Assembly: GCF_037023745.1 (NCBI RefSeq)
Contig: NZ_CP146101.1
Coordinates: forward strand, 1,550,001-1,614,000
DNA: 64,000 bases
DNA from: Streptomyces sp. SCSIO 30461
Lineage (GTDB): Bacteria > Actinomycetota > Actinomycetes > Streptomycetales > Streptomycetaceae
Reading direction: 5' to 3'
The position numbers were made by a program, and so were the translations under genes. Positions 55,606 to 62,887 of the stretch are shown here, in pieces (position 1 is the stretch's first letter; every line of letters starts with the position of its first letter). Below the pieces are notes generated by a model, which did not search any database, had not been told where the DNA came from, and was given only the letters and a program-made list of their open reading frames with translations.

Positions 55606-55770
55606 GTTGCCGACAGGTCCTCGGACTCGTGGGTGTGCACTCACGGGCACGCGCGCACACGGGTACGCCGCACGGGCACGCCTCATGGGTTCGCGAAAGG
55701 AGCGAATGCAGACCGACTCACCGTTGCGGGACAGTTCCGGATTTCCACCGGATTCCCCTGCTGCGGCAAC
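55606..55770 (-). promoter_or_regulatory. Cobalamin (B12) riboswitch of nrdAB
   Basis: On the minus strand a 7-bp closing P1 (GTTGCCG / CGGCAAC) encloses the conserved core: GGGGAATCCGGTGGAAATCC, GGAACTGTCCCGCAACGGTG (together at about 55719-55758), and the B12 box AGTCCGAGGACCTGTCGGC (55627-55609). A B12 riboswitch controlling class Ia nrd genes is established in Streptomyces. Downstream, GCACCCGG hairpin (55598-55605 with 55580-55587) and an alternative 9-bp pairing look like the switching elements. Confidence 0.9.
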
Positions 55771-55777
55771 GGAGTCG

Positions 55778-55824
55778 AGCATACATGTAGGGGCGCGGCG
55801 TTGCCGCGCCCCCCACATGTTGTG
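55778..55824 (-). promoter_or_regulatory. nrdA promoter region with two NrdR-like boxes
   Basis: Two ACATGT-centred sites (ATACATGTAG, core 55783-55788; CCACATGTTGTGT, core 55815-55820) are 32 bp apart, about three helical turns, as NrdR box pairs are. The minus-strand reading of the second is ACACAACATGTGG. TATGCT (minus, 55783-55778) overlaps the first box as a likely -10. A GC hairpin sits between them. Confidence 0.65.
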
Positions 55825-55858
55825 TCGCGGTGGGTGTCTTACCCCGAAGTGCCGGTTC

Positions 55859-56362
55859 TCAGAGCTCAAGCGCGTACGTCAGCAGCGGGTCCAGTTCCGC
55901 GAAGGGCGACCAGTCCCGATCGGGGGTTCGCACGAAGCCCATGCGCTCGTAGATGCGGTGTGCGGCGTGCATCTGCTGATCGGTCGACAGCACCAGCCGG
56001 TGGCAGCCGTCGACAGCGCGGGCCCGTTCGAGGCATGCCATGACGAGAGCCTCTCCGATACCCCGCTTGCGGGCTTCGGTGGCGACGACGAGCATCCGGA
56101 ACTCGGCCTCGTCTTCGCGTGCGACATCGGCGTAGGGCCTCGCTCCCAATGTGAACGCCACTCCGCCGAGGATCCGCCCCGAGCCGTCGACGGCGACCAA
56201 CACATCGGACTGCGCCGCCCTCCCCGCCGTGTCGCGCAGCACCGGGAGATAGGGGTCGTCCTTCCCGAAGGCCAGTAGTCCGTCGTCCAGATAGGTCTGT
56301 GCGGTGAGCTCCCCGAGGCCGCTGTACTCCTGCGGTTCCACCAGTCTGATGATCACGTCCAT
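55859..56362 (-). CDS. GNAT-family N-acetyltransferase
   Basis: A 167-residue acetyltransferase. The acetyl-CoA loop RMLVVATEARKRGIGEALV and the C-terminal HRIYERMGFVRTPDRDW are typical. Acceptor unknown. ATG 56362 chosen (MDVIIRLVEPQEY); the frame extends 6 codons further to 56380. Ends just upstream of the NrdR-like boxes of nrdA. Confidence 0.85.
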   Translation of the reverse strand: MDVIIRLVEPQEYSGLGELTAQTYLDDGLLAFGKDDPYLPVLRDTAGRAAQSDVLVAVDGSGRILGGVAFTLGARPYADVAREDEAEFRMLVVATEARKRGIGEALVMACLERARAVDGCHRLVLSTDQQMHAAHRIYERMGFVRTPDRDWSPFAELDPLLTYALEL

Positions 56363-56409
56363 CCGGGCAGTGTCCCGCACATGGCGGGGGGAAGCGCACC
56401 GGATAACGA

Positions 56410-56447
56410 CGTCTGGCCGCCGCCCCTTCGAGGGCGGCGGCCAGACG
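56410..56447 (-). terminator. Terminator after mctP
   Basis: Perfect 16-bp stem CGTCTGGCCGCCGCCC / GGGCGGCGGCCAGACG with a 6-nt loop, between mctP and the GNAT gene (both minus). Confidence 0.85.
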
Positions 56448-56459
56448 CCGTCAGACGGG

Positions 56460-58085
56460 TCAGTGGGTCGCGGCGGTCAGTTTCGGGGCTTCCGTCTCGA
56501 CCCCAGGGTCACCCGCGTCCGCCGTGTAGTCCTCGGGGGAGGTCTCGTCCACACCGTCCGGGGCCTTGGCGGCGCGCAGTACGAAGGTGAGGACCACCGT
56601 CACCAGCACATTGAGCACGAACGCCGTCAGGCCGATGTAACCGATCTCGCCGATGCCCGGGATCTCGGCGGACGAGCCACCGAAGTGCTTCTGGGTCGGG
56701 CTCGCGACCCCGTACGCCGCCATCGTGCCGTAGAGCATTCCGACGGCCCAGCCCGCGAGCAGCGCCCAGCGGTGGAACCAGCGGGTGAACAGCCCGCCGA
56801 CCAGGGCAGGGAAGGTCTGGAGGATCCAGATGCCGCCCAGCAGTTGGAAGTTGATGGCGACCGTCTTGTCCATGGTGAGCACGAACACCAGGGCGCCCAC
56901 CTTCACCAGCAGCGACACCAGCTTCGAGACCCGGGTCTCCTGTTCCGGGGTCGCGTCCGGTTTCAGGAAGTCCTTGTAGATGTTCCGGGTGAACAGATTC
57001 GCCGCGGCGATCGACATGATCGCGGCGGGCACCAGTGCACCGATGCCGATGGCCGCGAACGCCACCCCCGCGAACCAGTCGGGGAACATGTTCTCGAACA
57101 GCTGCGGAATGGCGAGCTGCCCGTTGGCCACCTTGACCCCGGCCGCGATCGCCATGAACCCGAGCAGGGCGAGCAGTCCAAGCATCAGCGAGTAGAGGGG
57201 CAGTATGGTCGTGTTCCGGCGGATCACCTCACGGCTGCGCGAGGACAGCGTGGCGGTGATCGAGTGCGGATACATGAACAGCGCCAGTGCGGACCCGAGT
57301 GCCAGCGTGGCGTAGCCCCAGTGGCCCATCTCGCCCGGCACCAACGCGCCGAAGGGCTTGTCCGTCTTGGGATTGGTCTGAGAGAGCGCGTCACCAGCCG
57401 TGGCGAAGATCTCGCCGAAGCCACCCAATTTGATGGGGATGTAGATGATGGCCACCGCGATCACCAGATAGATGAGAGTGTCCTTCACGAACGCGATCAG
57501 CGCGGGCGCCCGTAGACCGGACGAGTAGGTGTACGCCGCGAGCACGCCGAAGGCGATCAACAGCGGCAGGTCCTTGATGAACCAGTGGGTGTTCTCGCCG
57601 CCGCCCACGCCCATCACGTCCAGTACGGCCTGAATGCCGACGAGCTGGAGCGCGATGTACGGCATGGTCGCGAGAATGCCGGTGAGAGCCACCGCCAGTG
57701 AGAGGCCCTTGGAGCCGAAGCGTCCGCGGACGAAGTCCGATGTCGTCACATAGCCGTGCCGGTGCGAGACCGACCACAGGCGGGGCAGGAACGTGAAGAT
57801 CAGCGGATAGACCAGGATGGTGTAAGGCACCGCGAAGAAGCCCGCCGCGCCCGCCGCGTAGATGGCCGCGGGCACGGCGACGAAGGTGTAGGCGGTGTAG
57901 AGGTCGCCGCCGAGCAGGAACCAGGTCACCCAGGTGCCGAACGAGCGTCCGCCCAGGCCCCATTCGTCCAGGCTGTTCTCGTTCTCCGCCCGGCGCCAGC
58001 GTGAGGCCAGGAAGCCCATGACCGTGACGGCCAGGAAGAAGAAGACGAAGACGGCGAGTGCGACGCCGTTGACACCGTCCTTCAC
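56460..58085 (-). CDS. mctP: Sodium:solute symporter, monocarboxylate permease (MctP type)
   Basis: A 541-residue, about 13-helix SSS-family transporter. GWGxG-like DEWGLGGRSFGTWVTWFLLGGDLYTAYTF, YVTTSDFVRGRFGSKGL, and IGALVPAAIMSIAAANLFTRNIYKDF (sodium-site helix 8 region) are seen. The pairing with a small DUF3311 protein is characteristic of the MctP monocarboxylate (acetate, pyruvate, propionate) uptake systems. Its ATG overlaps the DUF3311 stop by 4 bp. The C-terminal tail is acidic. Confidence 0.85.
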   Translation of the reverse strand: MKDGVNGVALAVFVFFFLAVTVMGFLASRWRRAENENSLDEWGLGGRSFGTWVTWFLLGGDLYTAYTFVAVPAAIYAAGAAGFFAVPYTILVYPLIFTFLPRLWSVSHRHGYVTTSDFVRGRFGSKGLSLAVALTGILATMPYIALQLVGIQAVLDVMGVGGGENTHWFIKDLPLLIAFGVLAAYTYSSGLRAPALIAFVKDTLIYLVIAVAIIYIPIKLGGFGEIFATAGDALSQTNPKTDKPFGALVPGEMGHWGYATLALGSALALFMYPHSITATLSSRSREVIRRNTTILPLYSLMLGLLALLGFMAIAAGVKVANGQLAIPQLFENMFPDWFAGVAFAAIGIGALVPAAIMSIAAANLFTRNIYKDFLKPDATPEQETRVSKLVSLLVKVGALVFVLTMDKTVAINFQLLGGIWILQTFPALVGGLFTRWFHRWALLAGWAVGMLYGTMAAYGVASPTQKHFGGSSAEIPGIGEIGYIGLTAFVLNVLVTVVLTFVLRAAKAPDGVDETSPEDYTADAGDPGVETEAPKLTAATH

Positions 58086-58369
58086 AGCGACATCCCTTCC
58101 TGATCCTGCTCGCGGCGGGGAGTCCGCTGCTCGCGCCTTGCGCGCTGGTCACGCTTCCACAGCTGGTACGCGACCATCGTCAGGGCGGTCGAGATGAGCA
58201 CCCAGAGCATCTGATACCAGTAGAAGAAGGGGATTCCGGCGAACGCGGGGTCGGTCCTCGCGTACGAACCGACCCAGAGCATCGCGACGAACGGCGCGAT
58301 AAGACAGAGGGCCACCACCACCCGTGCCGGTGTGACGGCCGGTCTGCTCCCCGCTGATACTTCGGACAT
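58082..58369 (-). CDS. DUF3311 small membrane subunit of the symporter
   Basis: A 95-residue protein with two membrane helices (VVVALCLIAPFVAMLWVGSY; PFFYWYQMLWVLISTALTMVAY) and a basic tail. DUF3311 proteins are encoded immediately upstream of SSS permeases and presumably stabilise them. ATGA overlap with mctP. Confidence 0.88.
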   Translation of the reverse strand: MSEVSAGSRPAVTPARVVVALCLIAPFVAMLWVGSYARTDPAFAGIPFFYWYQMLWVLISTALTMVAYQLWKRDQRARREQRTPRREQDQEGMSL

Positions 58370-58456
58370 GAGCGACTCCGTTCCCTCGGTTGCCTCGCTG
58401 GTCAGCCGAGTCGCCGAGCAGCTGGGCTGCCGGCGCTGAGCTGCTGTGGCGCACGA

Positions 58457-58508
58457 AATCTAGGGGATGGACTCGCGTGTGGGAACCCTGTGTTCCGGAT
58501 ATCGGACA
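58457..58508 (-). promoter_or_regulatory. Candidate mctP operon promoter and IclR-like palindrome
   Basis: Minus-strand TTCCCA (58485-58480), 17 nt, TAGATT (58462-58457). Just upstream lies TGTTCCGGATATCGGACA (58491-58508), an imperfect palindrome resembling IclR-family operators. Substrate-responsive control is plausible but not proven. Confidence 0.4.
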
Positions 58509-58535
58509 GTCAATCGCCGGGCGGTCGGCACGGCC

Positions 58536-58563
58536 GCTGAACGGCCGGAACCGGCCGCTCAGC
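58536..58563 (-). terminator. Terminator after dasR
   Basis: 12-bp stem with one mismatch: GCTGA-a-CGGCCGG, AA loop, CCGGCCG-c-TCAGC. Confidence 0.75.
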
Positions 58564-58602
58564 GCCTGTAGCCGACCGTTCGTCGCGCAGGCGTCCGGGG
58601 TG

Positions 58603-59370
58603 TCAGTCCGTTTGGGGGCGCTTGAGGCGCGCCACGAACTTGTAGCGGTCGCCTCGGTACACCGACCGCACCCATTCGACCGGTTCGCCGTCCCTGTCCA
58701 GGGAATGCCGTGACAGCATCAGCATCGGCAGGCCCACGTCCGTACCCAGCAGTCCCGCCTCGCGCGGGGTGGCCAGCGAGGTCTCGATGGTCTCCTCGGC
58801 CTCGGCGAGATGCACGTCGTACACCTCGGCGAGCGCCGTGTAGAGCGAGGTGTACTTGACCAGTGACCTGCGCAGCGCGGGGAAGCGCTTCGCCGACAGG
58901 TGTGTCGTCTCGATCGCCATCGGCTCCCCGCTCGCCAGCCGCAGCCGCTCGATCCGCAGCACCCGCCCGCCCGGTGCGATGTCGAGCAGTCCGGCGAGCG
59001 AGTCATCGGCGTTGACATAGCCGATGTCGAGCAGCTGGGAGGTGGGCTCGAGGCCCTGCGCCTTCATGTCCTCGGTGTACGAGGTGAGCTGGAGGGCCTG
59101 GGAGACCTTGGGCTTGGCGACGAACGTCCCCTTGCCCTGGATGCGTTCGAGGCGGCCTTCGACCACCAGCTCCTGGAGGGCCTGGCGCACGGTGGTGCGC
59201 GAGGTGTCGAACTCGATGGCGAGTGTGCGCTCGGGGGGTACGGGTGTGCCGGGCGGCATCGTTTCCGTCATATCGAGCAGATGCTTCTTGAGCCGGTAGT
59301 ACTTGGGCACCCGGGCCGACCGGGCCGCCGTTCCGTTCTCGGTCTCCGTGCCGCCCCCGTCCGTGGCCAT
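58603..59370 (-). CDS. dasR: GntR/HutC-family regulator DasR
   Basis: A 255-residue global regulator of N-acetylglucosamine and chitin metabolism. Winged helix [34 protein letters not shown], and [20 protein letters not shown] effector domain ([52 protein letters not shown]). Glucosamine-6-phosphate releases it from dre sites. ATG 59370 (MATDGGGTE) with GGAAGG upstream gives the length known for DasR. Divergent from dasA, whose promoter bears two dre sites. Confidence 0.95.
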   Translation of the reverse strand: MATDGGGTETENGTAARSARVPKYYRLKKHLLDMTETMPPGTPVPPERTLAIEFDTSRTTVRQALQELVVEGRLERIQGKGTFVAKPKVSQALQLTSYTEDMKAQGLEPTSQLLDIGYVNADDSLAGLLDIAPGGRVLRIERLRLASGEPMAIETTHLSAKRFPALRRSLVKYTSLYTALAEVYDVHLAEAEETIETSLATPREAGLLGTDVGLPMLMLSRHSLDRDGEPVEWVRSVYRGDRYKFVARLKRPQTD

Positions 59371-59516
59371 GGCCCGCCTTCCCGACTCGTGTGCTGCTGC
59401 CGTCACCGGCTCCTCCGTTGGTTGCGGATCACATGGTGGCACGGTCCGGTGACGGGTCGTCGCCCTCCCTCAGATGTCGGTCCGGTAACGGACGCGACAG
59501 CCCTTCTTATACACCC

Positions 59517-59567
59517 TTGACACCCCTAAAGGTCTAGGCCAAGCTCCGCTTACTGGTCTAAACCAAT
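59517..59567 (+). promoter_or_regulatory. dasA promoter with two dre (DasR) operators
   Basis: TTGACA at 59517-59522 is a consensus -35; no good -10 is seen 17 nt on (CAAGCT at best). ACTGGTCTAAACCAAT (59552-59567) is a near-perfect dre. AAAGGTCTAGGCCAAG (59528-59543) is a second, weaker one. Centres are 24 bp apart. Confidence 0.85.
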
Positions 59568-59607
59568 AGGGCCATGTGGGGGTTGCAGCATCCCTGAGGA
59601 GGGTGGC

Positions 59608-60891
59608 GTGAAGCGCAAGCTCATCGCGGCGATCGGTGTCGCGGGCATGGTGGTCGGCATAGCCGCGTGCGGTTCCGAAGGCGGCAAGGGCGGGGACAAG
59701 GCCGGCGCCGACGTCAAGGAACTCACCGTCTGGCTGACCGTCGATGCCCAGAACAACTGGCCCGAGCTGGTCAAGGCGGCCGACGACGCGGTCGTCAGGA
59801 AGCACCCCGGCCTCACCATCAAGCACGAGTTCTACGGCTGGCCCGACAAGAACGCCAAGCTTGACGCCGTCCTCGCCACCGACAAGGCCCCCGACGTGGT
59901 CGAGATGGGCAACACCGAGATGCTCGGCTATGTGGTCAACGGGGCCTTCGCCGAGATCGACCCCAAGCAGTTCGAACAGTCGGACGCCTGGCTCGACGGC
60001 CTCAAGGAGTCCGTCAGCTACGGGGGCAAGACGTACGGCGTGCCGTACTACGCCGGCGGCCGAGTGGGCAACTGGCGCAAGGACGTCGCCGCCGAAGCCG
60101 GAGTGAAGGCCCCGCCGAAGACGTACGCGGAGCTGACCGCGGCCCTGGACCGGATCCAGGCGGAGAAGGGCCCCAAGTTCAGTGCCTGGTACCAGCCTTC
60201 GCCCGATTGGTACGCGGCGATGTCCTTCGTCTACGACGCGGGCGGCGCCATCGCCGAGCAGGAGGGCGACCGGTGGAAGGCCGGCCTCTCCTCGCCCGAG
60301 TCCCTCAAGGGCCTGAACGAGTACAAGAAGGTGCTCGACACCTATATGAAGGCCGACAAGACCAAGGACGAGTCCGACCGCTACATCGTGTACGGCCAGG
60401 GCAATGCCGGGATGATCTTCGGAGCGGCCTGGGAAGGCGCGACCGCCGAGGACCCGAAGAACGACAAGACCGGCAAACTCAAGGGCAACCTGGAGAACTT
60501 CGTCATGCCGGGACCGTCCGGCGGCAACCTCCCCGTCTTCCTGGGCGGCTCCGACCTCGCCATCCCGGTGAAGTCCGACGCGCAGGCCGTGGCCGTCGAG
60601 TGGATCAACGCCTTCACCGGCGCCCAGGGACAGAAGGGCTTGGTCGCCAAGGGCAATCTGCCCAACAACAAGGCGGACCTCGCCCCACTCAAGAGCGACC
60701 CCAAGACGGCGGTTCCGGCCATTGCCGCCGAGTCCAGCTGGTTCGTCCCGATGGCGCCGGGCTGGGGCCAGGTCGAGAAGGCCCAGATCCTCAAGACGAT
60801 GCTCCAGGAGATCGGCACCGGCAAGAAGTCGGTCGAGGAGGCAGCGAAGGCGGCGGACGAGGCGATCGACAAGGTCATCAACACCAAGTGA
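59608..60891 (+). CDS. dasA: Chitobiose ABC transporter substrate-binding lipoprotein DasA
   Basis: A 427-residue extracytoplasmic sugar-binding lipoprotein. Signal peptide KRKLIAAIGVAGMVVGIAAC with the lipid-modified Cys at position 21. The body is of the MalE-type (VWLTVDAQNNWPELVKAADD, APDVVEMGNTEMLGYVVNGAF, GVPYYAGGRVGNWRKD, MIFGAAWEGATAED). It delivers (GlcNAc)2 to DasBC. GTG 59608 has GAGGAGGG before it. A long hairpin separates dasA from dasB, which probably gives excess binding protein. Confidence 0.95.
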   Translation: MKRKLIAAIGVAGMVVGIAACGSEGGKGGDKAGADVKELTVWLTVDAQNNWPELVKAADDAVVRKHPGLTIKHEFYGWPDKNAKLDAVLATDKAPDVVEMGNTEMLGYVVNGAFAEIDPKQFEQSDAWLDGLKESVSYGGKTYGVPYYAGGRVGNWRKDVAAEAGVKAPPKTYAELTAALDRIQAEKGPKFSAWYQPSPDWYAAMSFVYDAGGAIAEQEGDRWKAGLSSPESLKGLNEYKKVLDTYMKADKTKDESDRYIVYGQGNAGMIFGAAWEGATAEDPKNDKTGKLKGNLENFVMPGPSGGNLPVFLGGSDLAIPVKSDAQAVAVEWINAFTGAQGQKGLVAKGNLPNNKADLAPLKSDPKTAVPAIAAESSWFVPMAPGWGQVEKAQILKTMLQEIGTGKKSVEEAAKAADEAIDKVINTK

Positions 60892-60902
60892 CCGCCGCCC
60901 CG

Positions 60903-60952
60903 GCAGGGCTCCTTCGGCCGACCGGCACACCGGCCGGGCGAAGGAGCCCTGC
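60903..60952 (+). terminator. Intercistronic hairpin between dasA and dasB
   Basis: 14-bp perfect outer stem GCAGGGCTCCTTCG / CGAAGGAGCCCTGC with further inner pairing. Likely a partial terminator or mRNA stabiliser. Confidence 0.8.
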
Positions 60953-60992
60953 TCCTGTACGCGTTGAGGCAACGCATCGCTGAGGAGCGCTG

Positions 60993-62012
60993 ATGAGTGC
61001 CGCAGACACATCCACCGCCAAGGTTTCCCCCGCGAGGCCACCGGCACCGCCGGGCACCGGGCAGACGGCCAGGGGGCGTGGCGGGCAGGGACAGCGGGGA
61101 GTGCGACGTCGGCGTCGCGGGGGCGGCGGAGCCGGGCTGCCGTGGGCGCTGCTCGCCCCCTGTCTGCTCGTCCTGCTGCTCGTACTCGGCTATCCGCTGG
61201 CCCGGCTGGTCACGCTCTCGTTCCAGAAGTTCGGCCAGCCGCAGCTGTGGGGCTTCCAGGAACCCGAGTCGGTGGGCTTCGGCAATTTCACCAGGATCCT
61301 CGGCGACGGCGAGTTCTGGTCGGTGGTCGTCCGCACAGTGGTCTTCGCCGCCGGCGCGGTGGTGCTGACCATGGTGCTCGGGATGCTGATCGCACTGCTG
61401 CTCCAGCGGGTCTCGGGCTGGGTCAGGACGCTGATCAACATCGCGCTGGTGGCGAGCTGGGGCATGCCCGTCATCGTCGCCACCGCGATCTTCAAATGGC
61501 TGTTCGACACCGATTACGGCGTGCTGAACTGGCTGCTCAGCCGGCTTCCCGGGGTCGACATGAGCGGGCACAACTGGTTCGCCGGCGGTCCCGAGGGCCT
61601 CACCGTCATCATGCTTCTGGTCGTCTGGGGAGCCGTGCCCTTCGTGGCCATCACGCTGAGCGCCGGACTCACCCAGGTGCCGAGGGAGTTGGAAGAGGCC
61701 GCCCGCCTCGACGGCGCCGGGGCGTGGGGCGTCTTCCGCTACGTCACCCTCCCGGTTCTCAAACCGATCATCGTGATGCTGACGACGCTCTCGGTGATCT
61801 GGGACATGGGCGTGTTCCCCCAGGTGTTCGTGATGCGGGGCGGCCACCCCGAGGCCGAGTTCCAAGTGCTGACGACGTACTCGTACGACAAGGCCTTCGT
61901 GGTCAACGACTACGGCGGCGGTTCGGCGATCGCGCTGGTCACCGTGCTTCTGCTGCTCGGTGTGGTCGCGGTGTACATGCGACAGATGCTCAGGATCGGA
62001 GAAGCCGAGTGA
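60993..62012 (+). CDS. dasB: Chitobiose ABC transporter permease DasB
   Basis: A 339-residue MalF-type permease: about 50 basic, Pro/Arg-rich residues, six membrane helices, and the EAA loop ELEEAARLDGAGAWGVFRYVTLP that docks the ATPase. GAGGAGCGCTG precedes the ATG. No ATPase gene is present; Streptomyces energises this system by MsiK encoded elsewhere (known). Confidence 0.95.
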   Translation: MSAADTSTAKVSPARPPAPPGTGQTARGRGGQGQRGVRRRRRGGGGAGLPWALLAPCLLVLLLVLGYPLARLVTLSFQKFGQPQLWGFQEPESVGFGNFTRILGDGEFWSVVVRTVVFAAGAVVLTMVLGMLIALLLQRVSGWVRTLINIALVASWGMPVIVATAIFKWLFDTDYGVLNWLLSRLPGVDMSGHNWFAGGPEGLTVIMLLVVWGAVPFVAITLSAGLTQVPRELEEAARLDGAGAWGVFRYVTLPVLKPIIVMLTTLSVIWDMGVFPQVFVMRGGHPEAEFQVLTTYSYDKAFVVNDYGGGSAIALVTVLLLLGVVAVYMRQMLRIGEAE

Positions 62013-62887
62013 GTGCCGTGTCCGAACAGACCGATCGCACCGCCGTGCGTGCCGCAGGGAAGCCGGGCAAGGCCCGGGGCAGGCTCGGCTGGAACCTGCT
62101 GGGCCTGCTGGTGTTCGCCACCGCCGGCTTTCCCGTCTACTGGATGCTCAACACGGCCTTCAAGCCGGCCAGGGACGCCATCGACCCGGACCCGCACTTC
62201 TTCCCCGGGACACCGACAGCCGAGAATTTCTCCCGGGCGCTGGACGTGGCCGACTTCTGGGGCCCGGTCGGACGCAGCCTCGTCGTGTCGCTGGCCGTGG
62301 TCGCCATCGGGATCGTGGTCGGCATGCTCGCCGCGCTCGCGATCTCGCGGTTCGCCTTCCGCGGCCGGAAGGTCGTGATCGTCGGCATCCTGGCCGTCCA
62401 GATGGTGCCGCTGGTCGCCATGATCATCCCGGTCTTCCTACTGCTGAACGACCTCGGTCAGTACGACAGGCTGACCGGCCTGATCATCACGTATCTGACC
62501 TTCGTCCTCCCCTTCACCGTGTGGACGTTGCGCGGCTTCATCGTCAACATCCCCAGGGAACTCGAGGAGGCCGCGATGGTCGACGGCTGCACCCGTGCGG
62601 GCGCCTTCCTCAGGGTGGTCTTCCCGCTGCTGGCACCGGGCATGGTGGCGACATCCGTGTACGCGTTCATCCAGGCGTGGAACGAGTATCTGTACGCCCT
62701 GATGCTCATGAGCCAGCAGAACCAGACCGCCACCGTCTGGCTCGGCAACTTCACCACCAAACACGGCACCGAATACGCCCCGATGATGGCCGGCGCCACG
62801 ATGATGGCCGTCCCCATCGTGATCCTCTTCCTCCTCGTCCAGCGCAAGATGGCCGCGGGCCTGACGGCCGGCGCGGTGAAGGGATGA
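62009..62887 (+). CDS. dasC: Chitobiose ABC transporter permease DasC
   Basis: A 292-residue MalG-type permease with six helices and EAA loop ELEEAAMVDGCTRAGAFLRVVFP. GTG 62009 overlaps the dasB stop by 4 bp (GTGA), and its own stop overlaps dasD (ATGA). Confidence 0.95.
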   Translation: MSAVSEQTDRTAVRAAGKPGKARGRLGWNLLGLLVFATAGFPVYWMLNTAFKPARDAIDPDPHFFPGTPTAENFSRALDVADFWGPVGRSLVVSLAVVAIGIVVGMLAALAISRFAFRGRKVVIVGILAVQMVPLVAMIIPVFLLLNDLGQYDRLTGLIITYLTFVLPFTVWTLRGFIVNIPRELEEAAMVDGCTRAGAFLRVVFPLLAPGMVATSVYAFIQAWNEYLYALMLMSQQNQTATVWLGNFTTKHGTEYAPMMAGATMMAVPIVILFLLVQRKMAAGLTAGAVKG

